The notes beneath the pieces were generated by a model. That model made no database searches, was not told the origin of the DNA, and saw only the letters and a program-made list of their open reading frames with translations. Position numbers and translations under genes: made by a program. From Carya illinoinensis (Eukaryota > Streptophyta > Magnoliopsida > Fagales > Juglandaceae): a stretch of 64,000 nt of DNA. Where the stretch lies: NCBI RefSeq assembly GCF_018687715.1, contig NC_056766.1, forward strand, positions 8,855,501-8,919,500. The letters are read 5' to 3'. Of the stretch, positions 54,931-64,000 are shown in pieces. Position 1 is the first letter of the stretch; each line of letters starts with the position of its first letter.

Positions 54931-56895
54931 TATGAGGGCCTAGATTATTCTTATGAGTGTTTATTTAGTGGGCCTTTTGTGTTGTTGGTTGGTGGAATTA
55001 ATTGGAGTGTTAGTAGGTGATTGCTCCATCGTTCCTCTAACCCACACCTTGTTGCGATTGCTAGCTTGTGAGACCTTTGGCATGGTAGCTGCAATGCCCC
55101 CCAAGACCACTGCACCCTCAGCCCATGTCTCAGTCTTGATTCCCTTCTCTTGTCACCATTTGTCGTCACCTTCCCATTCCCCAATCCTTGCCCTGCACGG
55201 AGTTCTTCCATGGGTTTTTGGCCAAGCTTCCTCTTAACCACTTGTCCACTATTGGTCGTTGCGAATCACTCACACGTCGCACCCTCGCGTCCTTTCCCGT
55301 GACCTTAGAGAAACTTTTCCTCTAGAGCCACCACTCACCTTCCCTCCCAGCCGCGTTGCACTGGCTGCTTAACCACTTGCTCACCTTCCCCTTCCCATTC
55401 CTAACACCCTCTTCCCACGAATCAACCCAACCCATGAGATAGGAAACCTTTTAGCCGCTGCCCCACCATTCTTCGTTGTGCCCTGTCGTGGAAGTTCCTT
55501 CTCCACCTCCTTTCCGCCAGTCTCATCACCCTTAAACATTTCCCCAACTATGGGTCTCCTCTAGTCTGTCCAGATTTGCCTTCATTACCATGCGCCGCCG
55601 CTGCCAACTTGCTCTACCACACAACGCTCACACACACTCGCTAGACCCATTAGACAACGCGCTTGATCATTTAGAAATTGCCTGTTCGCACTGTAAGTAG
55701 CTCTCCAACGTGACCTTTGAGATTAGTTTGCAGTCTGAATGTGTTGAGATGGGCCTTGGGCCTAGCGAAGTGTTGGGATTGATAACTGTGTGTGGTTGTG
55801 GAAATTGGGCCATGGGCCGGATGGAGGATGGGATTGCACGTGTAGTTGGGTTTGTTAAAATGTGCACTTTGTGACTATTGTGATGATGTATATTGTCTGA
55901 TGAGTGTTATTCCATGTCATCCAATATGTTTTCTACATGCATCTACATATTTACCTTTATTAATACTTGTCTTGATTGTTTAACTGTGTTGTGTTCTACC
56001 ATGTGTCATGATTTGAAAACTGTGTTTTTGTGTCTTGGTAATATTTTGAGAGTGCGTGCGCATCACAACCCCATGCCAAGATGACGCATTATCTCAGTGG
56101 AGCTCATCTGGTCAGTCAGGAGCGTAAAAAATTGAGTAATGTTTTTGGTAACGCTCTTGTGTCGACTTCGTGGCCCCTCTGCTGATAGGGGCTAGAGGAT
56201 GTCTGGTCACATACGTGCTGGGCATCGCTCATTACGAAGTCACATGCACGGCTGTTACCCATGGTATGACAAAGGGAGCTAGGGTGTGCGGATGGTCCCT
56301 AGGGGAGACCAAGGATCATGCGTTATAAATGATTGTGTTTTGGGTCAAAGGGGCTTTTGGCATGTGTGGTTAAAATGTGTCATTTTCAAAGGAAAAAAAA
56401 GGGTGGAAAATGGTCTTTGTTTTCTTTGCTAATATGACTGTTAATCATATTGGTGGTATAAATGTGTGTTTTAAACTCTTAGTTGTTGTTTGTTTGATTA
56501 CTTACTGAGATTCAAGATCTCACTATGGTATTCCTACATACAATTCCATTTTATGAAACTGTAGGCTTTGATGTAGAGAATGGGTATGAGCAGGAAAGAC
56601 CGGCCCCCCCTGAGGAGTGAAGGATTGGGACTGTACTCGTATTCGTTGTTGGACCTTGTTTCCTTTACTTTTATTTTAGCTGGATGACTGTATAATCCAT
56701 TGGTAGGTTTTATTTTGGGTTGTAAAGTTTAAAACCGTCTAGTACTTAGTTTTGATTGCCTTATATCTTTCTGCTACACACATTTATCCATGTTTACACA
56801 CACTTGCACTCTGTGTTGGGGTGTGTGACCTGGATGGCCATCACCCCGATGTTGCTACTCCTACCAAATCACACATGGGGGTCAAGAGCGCCACA
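54931..56895 (+). mobile_element. Long-LTR-like non-coding element E (1,965 bp)
   Basis: It is flanked by an exact duplication TTCTG (54926-54930 and 56896-56900). It ends AGAGCGCCACA; the first bases are TATGAGGGCC, so the usual TG start reads TA, plausibly a G-to-A change. Removing it rejoins the Copia gag sequence (...GATCTTCTG|GATTC...). The core near 55000-55650 is GC-rich, the rest AT-rich. No protein is recognisable. The 3' part (CTTACTGAGAT...ATCTCACTATGGTA, then a CCCCCC stretch) matches the layout of element D. Confidence 0.75.
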
Positions 56896-57400
56896 TTCTG
56901 GATTCTTATGATCTGCAAAATTCATTTCAACCTATTTTTTCTTTTATAGATGCTTTGTATAGGCCCACCAAATATTTAGATATACGTCCTATACATGACC
57001 AATGCCTTTTCATACCACATCTATGACATTTATCTTCATATTTCAGGTTTATTATGAAAACTTTTGTTTTCATCGTGCTTTATCACAGTGTGGTTTCACT
57101 TCTAGGGGTATGTAGAATTTCTATTTGAAAAAATTTGAATACACTCCCCTTGATTTCTATAACTTTTTCTACTATATCCACATCCATTATCAATGTTTCC
57201 TTTATTATGATGAAGGAAGATTCTATTCGCTTTAGGGAATGAAGAACCAATTGAACCAGACTGGAGATCTTTCATTAATTGCGTTTTGTTTTTTTCAACC
57301 ACTAGTAAACACAATATTAGTTTAGAATTCCAGTGAATTTCTGCATTCCATATTGTTTGCTGTAGGAGCACATTTGAGTCATGAATACATTATTAATTTC
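56896..57400 (-). pseudogene. Copia gag fragment 2 (CCHC zinc knuckle)
   Basis: The minus strand contains KYEDKCHRCGMKRHWSC, a complete C-x2-C-x4-H-x4-C knuckle, near 57030. Upstream comes a stretch ending GCGYSRKSYRNQGECIQIF (57102-57371), where related gags have an Arg-Gly-rich run. Downstream is KYLVGLYKASIKEKIG. Gag forms the particle and binds the element RNA. Stops follow, and element E cuts it on the left. Confidence 0.7.
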
Positions 57401-57499
57401 ATTTCTAACGTAACCCTGTTAGTTGCTTTTTTTTTTAACACAATTTCAATTGTGATGTTATTTCTATTTTTAAATGTAGAGTTTATCCACTAATAATCT

Positions 57500-58155
57500 T
57501 GCAACTTCAAGCATGAAATTACCAAAATACCCTTGTACAGTAAAACTTCTAAAGATTTTCCACTTTTATCAATTAATTAGTTAATCAATATTCATTCAAT
57601 TATTCAAGAAGAACAGCATTACCATAAAATAAATCAATTGCATAACAAATAATTTGGTAACGAATGGAAACCCTTTAAGGTATTCTTTAAAGGTAAAATC
57701 CTAAATGCAACCTACCTAGAAATGTCAACTACTATTTGAAAATCTTTTACAAGCAAGTTTCAATTACAAAACATCTGTCAATTCTCACTCTTACTTGACC
57801 AGATAAACGATCTGTTTATCTCTACCACAATAGCTACCAAAACCTCAAACTGTCTTCAAATATTTACTTCTCTACTAAACTCCAATGGCTGAAATGATCA
57901 CACTATCTGAACCTCGGATCACGACCACACTGTTTGAAAGAAACAATATAAAAATTCTCAATGGAACTTTCTCAACAAAATAAGCACTAGAAAGTGCTCT
58001 AAAAATCTGATCTAGAATTGAGTCTCTGTTGTTCCTAATTAGTAGGACAATTTAAATATATTTCTGGAAGCAGTTTTCAAGTTTTAGTGAAATTATGCTT
58101 ACGAATTGAATATTTTGTGATGGTTTTGCTAACAGTTTGCTAACTGCAGGAAACT
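57500..58155 (-). repeat. Copia LTR copy, paired with 28475-29220
   Basis: Same sequence and orientation as 28475-29035. It lies upstream (on the minus strand) of the gag fragment, as an LTR should. The right limit near 58150 (AACTGCAGGAAAC) is where the two copies part. Confidence 0.6.
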
Positions 58156-58159
58156 GGTG

Positions 58160-58310
58160 GTTGAGTTGAGTCATTCGATGGCTCACTCTCATCTTGCTAT
58201 CTTTGTCCATTATTGGGTGGCAATTGCGAGTGTTGTATTGTCGACGTAGGTCCAATACCTATTTAGCCTCTACCCCTTCCACGTCCTCTTCCTCTTATAG
58301 TTCGCGGCAT
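58160..58310 (-). pseudogene. Short ORF start with Arg-Gly repeats
   Basis: An ATG at 58310 on the minus strand gives MPRTIRGRGRGRGRG and a TAA at 58263-58265. The same frame continues as IGIGPTSTIQHSQLPPNNGQ, then after a further stop QDESEPSNDSTQPPVS. This looks like the N-terminus of a transposon protein (CACTA transposase or Gypsy gag are both possible). I cannot assign it. Confidence 0.4.
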
Positions 58311-58495
58311 TGTCAAACAAACCAGTATAAATTTCTGGTTACTTTTGCTGCATCCAAATAATATATCAATTAGAAGTCTTGTAAAAGCTACAAGAATACT
58401 CACTTACAGAATCGGCTATAAAAAGGGTGTTGCATGCCTTTTCACCAAAACCATTTTTTTTTTTTAAAGGTGTTGTAAACACACTAATATATAAA

Positions 58496-58705
58496 GGGTT
58501 TTGCTACTCATCATCCTCACACACTACACATTACACATTTTTTTTAAATTTTTTAATTTTTTTTTAAATTTGGTTTTATTATTCCTAAACTAATTGAATT
58601 CGTCTACTCATCATCCATACACCACACATTTAGTAAGAGAAAAAAATTAAAAATTAAAAAATTATGTCTGGTGTGGGTATGTGGGGATGATGAGTAGAAT
58701 TTTTC
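58496..58705. mobile_element. MITE, probably Mutator-like (about 210 bp)
   Basis: TTTTGCTACTCATCATCCTC at the left and GGGGATGATGAGTAGAATTT at the right are inverted repeats. Outside them ATATATAAA occurs at 58487-58495 and 58706-58714, a 9-bp duplication (though low complexity). An extra copy of the CTACTCATCATCC word lies inside, near 58603. Non-coding. Confidence 0.7.
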
Positions 58706-59210
58706 ATATATAAATTGTCTACTACCAACCATACTACAAAAAAACTTTCTAGTAACTTTTGTATGCGTACCCAATCAGCGTTTTACTACTCAACCCTTAT
58801 CAGGCCTATGAATCTCCCCTCTCAAACTATTGTGGAATAATTGTCATATATAGCTGTTACAATCTTAAATGATCCAACAAACATTAGCAAAGATATAAAA
58901 CTGAATTATAGCGTACAATGTCACAATATAGTTCAATAGTTCATAAGACCTCCATGTTAAGTTATTGCAAAAATTACATCACACCTGGATTTTGGACTAC
59001 CAAAACAAATCTAAACATGTTAAAATGTCGAAAAAATATTATCCAACAAATGTTTTCAAACATTATTCTTATACATTATCTAACTGGTGAAAATGATTGT
59101 TGTAGGTGTTCATAAAGTTGATCATATGAATTATGGGCTCACAAATTGAACTGATCCACCTCACTTAAATGTAAAAATCTAAATAGTGTAAAGAGCGGAT
59201 GTCAAACACG

Positions 59211-59416
59211 TTGGTTTGGACCAATCCAAATTTAAATCATCTCATCTCATATAATTATTACAACTTTTATAAATTTTCACACAAAATATAATAAACAATT
59301 CAATTTTTTTAAATTCCAAAATAAAATTAATATTAAAAAATCATATTAGAACAATATTTTATTTAACGTTTAACAAGACATTTCATCTCATCTCATCTGA
59401 ACTGTGTAACCAAACG
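59211..59416. mobile_element. MITE with ATCTCATCTC subterminal words (about 206 bp)
   Basis: GTTTGG at 59214 and CCAAAC at 59410 are inverted. Inside lie CATCTCATCTCAT (left) and CATCTCATCTCATCT (right) in direct orientation around an AT-rich middle. I recall similar sequences as very abundant in Fagales genomes; that is unverified. The target duplication is not clear. Confidence 0.6.
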
Positions 59417-60660
59417 AAGATACGTTTAGTACCAAAGATGTAAACTTCGCATCCTGGATATTGAACTCATTCCATGCCAATCTCGACATAGGACACAAGT
59501 TGGCCAATCTGATGCTTGGTCATCACCAATCAGAATGCATGTAAAATAAGCGAGAAGTTCCAACATGACAAATGTATATGCAAACGATCAAGCTGTTCTT
59601 TTTTCTCGGAGATGCAAACATCTGAGTCCAGCCGCTTAAAAATCAAGTTTAGTTTAACCACTAGGAATTTGCGCACAAATTTCTTTGATTGTTTAGGAAA
59701 TTATTTTCTAACTGACCACTTGAGGGGTATCGATTACCCAGATAACATGGAGCTACAATGCAGGTGGACAAAGTTTATCTTCAATGATGATATTAAAGAT
59801 GAGTGTAAAGTTAGTTTTTAGTCCTTTACAATAAGTGGATAGTCAATGTAAATAATAAGTCTAGTCTTGTCACTTTACCATGTATTTTCATTCTTTTCTT
59901 TGTATAAATAGAACACTCTTATGTATTTTACACTTATCTTTAATAGATGAACAACAAACACATGCCTCAATCAATAAAACGAATTGACAAGAGGAGTGTC
60001 TACCCAAAATACTTGAGGAATTTTCTGTTGGCTGTGCCGCACTAGGTGCAGCCATGTCCCACCATCGTTTGCTGTCTAGCTTCTCAACAGTGGTCGAGCG
60101 GTGCTTTTTGCCTTCCCAGTTCACAACTTCACACACCAAAGTAATCGGGACTTGGAAGATGGAGTGAATCCAGGTGAAATGACTGACGGATTGCACTTGA
60201 TAGCCGGGGAGCCACTTGAAAATTACTGATGAGTCCCTCTAATATTTCGGTGTGCGCCAATAAATCCCGCCGAGTACATGACCCCTCAATTTCTTGTCTA
60301 TTTCTTTTAACTAGTATATGCACTTAAACTCGCCGCCCATAGTTTGCCCTCTCGTGTATTTAAATTATTATTTTTAATTTTTTTTATTTAATAGATATGA
60401 AAGTAACTATTAATATATTGGTATAGTTTTTTTTACTTGGCCAAAATATTTAAATATGTTAAAAAATGTGAAAAAGAAACGAAAAAATAAAATCTATACT
60501 AATAGTCACGCCCAACTATCAAAGTTGGGTGGCACATTAGCACCATTCATGATTTTTAACATGCTTATTGTTCGCTCGAGCCTTCTTTCAAATTTGGTTC
60601 ATGCGAACATCACACAACTATGAGCTTGATGGTTTGCTCGAGTGTGGTGCAAGCAAACAT
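59417..60660. other. Unassigned region, possibly including an LTR
   Basis: TGTATAAATAGAACAC near 59900 looks like a TATA box of a plus-strand LTR or gene, but no clear downstream protein was found. Minus-strand open frames at 59888-60196 and 60129-60323 and a plus-strand one at 59516-59821 are about 60-100 residues with no recognisable domain. I do not call genes here. Confidence 0.35.
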
Positions 60661-60671
60661 CACATAGATTG

Positions 60672-60810
60672 AATGGGTGAGTTCAGTCTGGTCCGGTCCG
60701 GAGAGGTTTTGTGGACCGGACCGGACCTATTCGGTCCAGGGTTTTCCCACCCTGGACCGAACCGAACTCCCTCAGGACCGGTCCGGTCCGGTCCGGTCGG
60801 TCCACAGTTG
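60672..60810. repeat. CGGTCC-rich palindromic block (possible hAT-type terminus)
   Basis: GGTCCGG and CCGGACC words occur on both strands about a dozen times. The centre is a perfect 13-bp hairpin TTCGGTCCAGGGT-TTTCCC-ACCCTGGACCGAA at 60730-60761. Such GGTCCGG-rich blocks lie at the ends of some plant BED-zinc-finger hAT transposons, to my knowledge. No transposase or second end was found. Confidence 0.6.
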
Positions 60811-60839
60811 ACTCTTTTTTTTTTTTTTTTTTTTACCTA

Positions 60840-62078
60840 ATGACATTTTTTTTAATATGTAATAATAACTATACTATAACTAATAACTATATGTAATAAT
60901 AGTAATAGTGCATGATAACTATATATGTAACTATATGTAATACTAATAACTAATACTATTAGTCTATTAGTACTAATAACTATACTAGTACTAATACTAT
61001 AACTAATAACTTTATGTAATGATAGTAATACTATATGTAATACTATATTAAATAATAGTAATACTCTTATTACTAATACTCTATGTAGTTATAGTGATTT
61101 AATACTAACATATTACATATTAAGCCAACTATACTAATACTATTATAAATTTACAAATATATGATATATTATAATTTATTCTATAACTTTTATAATATGT
61201 TAATACATTAATATATATACTAGTACTATATATATATTTTTGATCGGTTATACTAGTACTATATATTATGGTTAATAGTTATACATTAAAGAATATTACT
61301 ATACATTGATACTAAATATATATAGTTATAGACTTATAATGATTTAGTTATTATGAATCTATGATTAGTATAACTATTTAATTGTATTAGTATTAGACTA
61401 TTAGTAATTCAATTTGGCTATATTATATTAGTAATATTAGTTATGTTGAATCAATTATTTAATATAACTATATTCTACATCATTAGTATTAATATAAATA
61501 TTAGTATTAGTTATAACTATATAGCCTATATTAGAATTGAGTCTTAGACTATATAATAGACTAATAGTATTAGTACAACTATATAAGTATATTGTATAGC
61601 TATATATTAGTTTTAATTATAGTGATTAGTATAACTATATAATAGTAGACTATTAGTATAACTATATATTAGTATTAGTTATACTGTTATGGTGATTTAG
61701 TATATTATAATTTATATATTATATTTATACTATAACTCTTATAATATATTAATATATACTAGTACTATATATTATAGTTATATATTAAATAATATAATAA
61801 TACATTCATACTAAATATATATAGTTATATTTCTAGTGATTTAGTTATTAACTTATTATGATTAGTATAACTATATAAATTATAATAGTATTAGACCATT
61901 AATATAGCTATATATTAGTAATATTAGTTATGGTAAATCAGTGTTTTAGTATAACTATATAAGTATTAACTATAATGATTTTTATATATTCATTAAATAT
62001 AAGTATAGTGATAATTAAATTATATTAATTAAAGTGATAAATATATTATATAGCTATGCATAGTATTAATTATAGTGA
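60840..62078. repeat. Degenerate AT-rich repeat (TAGTAT / ATACTA words)
   Basis: About 1.2 kb consists of almost nothing but permutations of ACTATATGTAAT, ACTAATACTA, TAGTATTAG and TATAACTATATA. It contains no gene. It sits between the CGGTCC block (after 20 T at 60815-60834) and the tail of the LINE at 62079. Confidence 0.8.
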
Positions 62079-64000
62079 TTTTTTTTTTTTTTTGATAGGA
62101 AAGTATAACTTTTATTCATCAAACTCAAGCATTACAAAGATGAATCAACCCAAATAGCTTGGGAAATACAATCTGGAATTGAGTTCGACCAAATACAAAT
62201 GTCATCTAAATTCCATGCAAACCGAGCCAAGCAATGAGCAACTCCATTAGCTTCTCTTCCCTTATGTTGAATGGACCAATTTGGATACCTTTGAAGCAAA
62301 GATTTAACCGCCTGAATCAATCCACCCCATAAGGTAGTAGAATACCCTTCAGTCTCCAGCTCTTGAACTGCTAACAAAGAATCTGATTCCACTTGAAGAG
62401 ATGTAATGCCAAGGGACACACATAATTGCAAACCCCTTAACATAGCAAGAAGTTCAATTTCCATAGGATCAGCTATAGCAGGTTCAGATTTGCTTGCTGC
62501 AAATATAACCTTCCCTTCCTTGTCAAGCAACACAGCCCCTATACCAGCTTTACATTTATCACTAAAAAGAGCACCATCAATGTTTAACTTCAAGACACCT
62601 TCTGAAGGAGGCTGCCATTGACACTTATACTTTTGCTTGATCTTTGTGGCCTCTATTGTTGCTTTATGTTCCTGGTATAAGGTAAAAGCATGCTCCATCA
62701 CTTGCTGAATTGATAGAATGTTTCCCTCATATAGACTCCGATTCCTTCTATACCAAAATCCCCATGCAAGTAGGAAAAACTTCTCTAACTCTCCTGGTCT
62801 TCTTCTCCTGATTACAGCAGTGACTAATTCTATAAGTTGCTTCCTTTCAGGTACTTGAATTAGAGAAGGGAATACCTGTGACCAACAATCAACAACAGCA
62901 GGACAATAAATCAGTGCATGAAGCAAATCTTCTTCTTCTGTTTGGCAGCAGTAACACTAGCTTCTTGTATCACTTTTCGAATCTTCAGGTTTTGAAAGGT
63001 TGGAAGAATGTTCTTACACATTCTCCATGCAAAAACTTTAACTCTTTGAGGAACATGCATCTTCCTTAAGTGCTTCCATAATAGTTTTTCATCTTCTGCT
63101 CTTGAACTTTCAGCCACATCTCCAATATGCTCCATGGTTTTGAAAAATTCATATGCACTTTTAACACTGAAAATCCCACTTGTCTCATGCTCCCATATAA
63201 GCATATCAGGTATATTATCCATGGGCAATCGAATACATAACACTTCAGCAGCTTCTCTTGGTAGCAAAATACTTCTCACTCTCTCAACATCCCAGCTATT
63301 CTGTTCTAGCATCATCAGGGAAGAAACTTTCTGTAACCCTGCTTCAGGAGGAATATCAACCACCATGGATAGCAACTTTTGTTTTGGTAACCAATAATCA
63401 GACCAAATATTAATGGATAAACCATTGCCAACCCTCCATCTACACCCTTTGAGCAAACTGTTCTTAGTATCCCAAATGCCTCTCCATACATAAGAAGGAT
63501 TCACACCCAATCTTGAGTCAAAAAAACTAGATGTTGGGAAGTATCTTGCTTTAAAAATCTTATGTAAAAGGGAAGATTCTTCATGCATAATCCTCCACCC
63601 TTGCTTTGCTAGTAGGGCCTTATTAAAAATTTGAATACTTCTAAACCTCATACCTCCTTCCATCTTTGACTCACACATCCTCTTCCAACTAATCCAACTC
63701 AATTTTCTTTCATCTTGCTTCTGACCCCACCAGAAACTTGCCATTAAGCTTTCAAGCTCAGTACATAGGGACTTAGGCAACTTGAAGCAGCTTATAGTAT
63801 AAGTAGGTATAGATAGAGCTACAGCTTTCAGCAACACTCCTTTCCCTCCTTGTGATAAAAGTTTTTCCTTCCACCCTTGCAATTTAGACCATACTTGATG
63901 CTTCAACACTAAAAAAGCTTCGTACTTTCCTCTTCCAATCATAGGTGGCAATCCAAGATATTTCTCATATTGCTGAAAGTGATTAACCCCCCAAAATTGC
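62079..64000 (-). mobile_element. LINE (minus strand), 3' part; continues beyond the right edge
   Basis: The A-tail appears as 15 T at 62079-62093, followed on the minus strand by RNase H, zf-RVT and the end of RT. The rest lies outside the window. Only one frameshift is seen, so it is relatively young. Confidence 0.9.
62132..64000 (-). pseudogene. LINE ORF2 C-terminal part, one frameshift
   Basis: From the window edge (QFWGVNHFQQYEKYLGLPP) the frame is open on the minus strand to about 62955. It covers the RT thumb (LLSQGGKGVLLKAVALSIPT), WWGQKQDERKLSWISWKRM and the zf-RVT start (RVGNGLSINIWSDYWLP; VFAWRMCKNILPTFQNL). Near 62955 a one-base indel shifts frame, so the first frame ends KKKICFMH. 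The correct reading continues in the other frame (CYCCQTEEEDLLHALIYCPA) to TGA near 62132. RNase H there has NIDGA, IELLAMLRGL, VESDSL and REANGVAHCLA, so its acidic residues are intact. The catalytic RT box is outside the window. Confidence 0.9.

Noticed and set aside
54951..55241. Overlapping open frames on both strands in element E
   Set aside because: Both fall in the GC-rich non-coding core; no recognisable domain and no start context.
59516..60323. Possible small genes (101, 102 and 64 residues)
   Set aside because: No domain, no convincing promoter-to-ORF arrangement and unusual composition; left as unassigned.

Overview
The window is plant nuclear DNA, most likely from a woody dicot. 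Its base composition is AT-rich and almost all of it is layered retrotransposon debris. My guess of Fagales (walnut, pecan, oak or chestnut type) rests only on how the MITEs and the Gypsy element look to me, and I could not check it. I see no prokaryotic features, CRISPR array, rRNA or tRNA gene.

Only one ordinary host gene looks intact. It is an intronless receptor-like kinase of the S-domain (G-type lectin, ZmPK1-like) class at 36706-39126 on the plus strand, with a TATA box about 75 bp upstream. It sits in a comparatively clean interval (about 34.7-42.4 kb) between two LINE-rich blocks.

Left to right: 1-3614 is a LINE with a long open ORF2. 3690-10340 is a decayed minus-strand Copia pol, split by a 3.8-kb long-LTR-like element (A). 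10353-11826 is a short non-autonomous LINE-like element. 11844-12335 is an array of ~83-bp hairpin repeats. 12347-20310 is a plus-strand Gypsy element (gag remnant, protease, RT, RNase H, integrase) carrying a 1.58-kb solo-LTR-like insert. 20786-21357 is a LINE tail. 22426-26396 is long-LTR-like element B with an exact 5-bp target-site duplication. 26402-29220 is Copia LTR and gag debris with a 1.27-kb LINE-like insert bounded by a perfect 19-bp duplication and holding five 34-bp hairpin units. 29222-34678 is a decayed minus-strand LINE. After the kinase gene, 42628-52919 is a three-layer nest: a plus-strand LINE split by a minus-strand LINE, itself split by long-LTR-like element D with an exact 5-bp duplication. 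52921-58310 holds element C (truncated), two copies of one Copia gag fragment, element E (5-bp duplication) and a Copia LTR. 58496-59416 has two MITEs. 60672-62078 is a CGGTCC-rich palindromic block followed by an AT-rich degenerate repeat. 62079-64000 is a minus-strand LINE with one frameshift.

The most interesting signal is a set of large (about 2-4 kb), apparently non-coding elements with TG...CA-type ends and 5-bp duplications (A-E). About 310-470 bp before their 3' ends, four of the five carry a small hairpin whose stem sequence changes while pairing is kept. Several unrelated element classes here also carry tandem or paired hairpins in non-coding parts.
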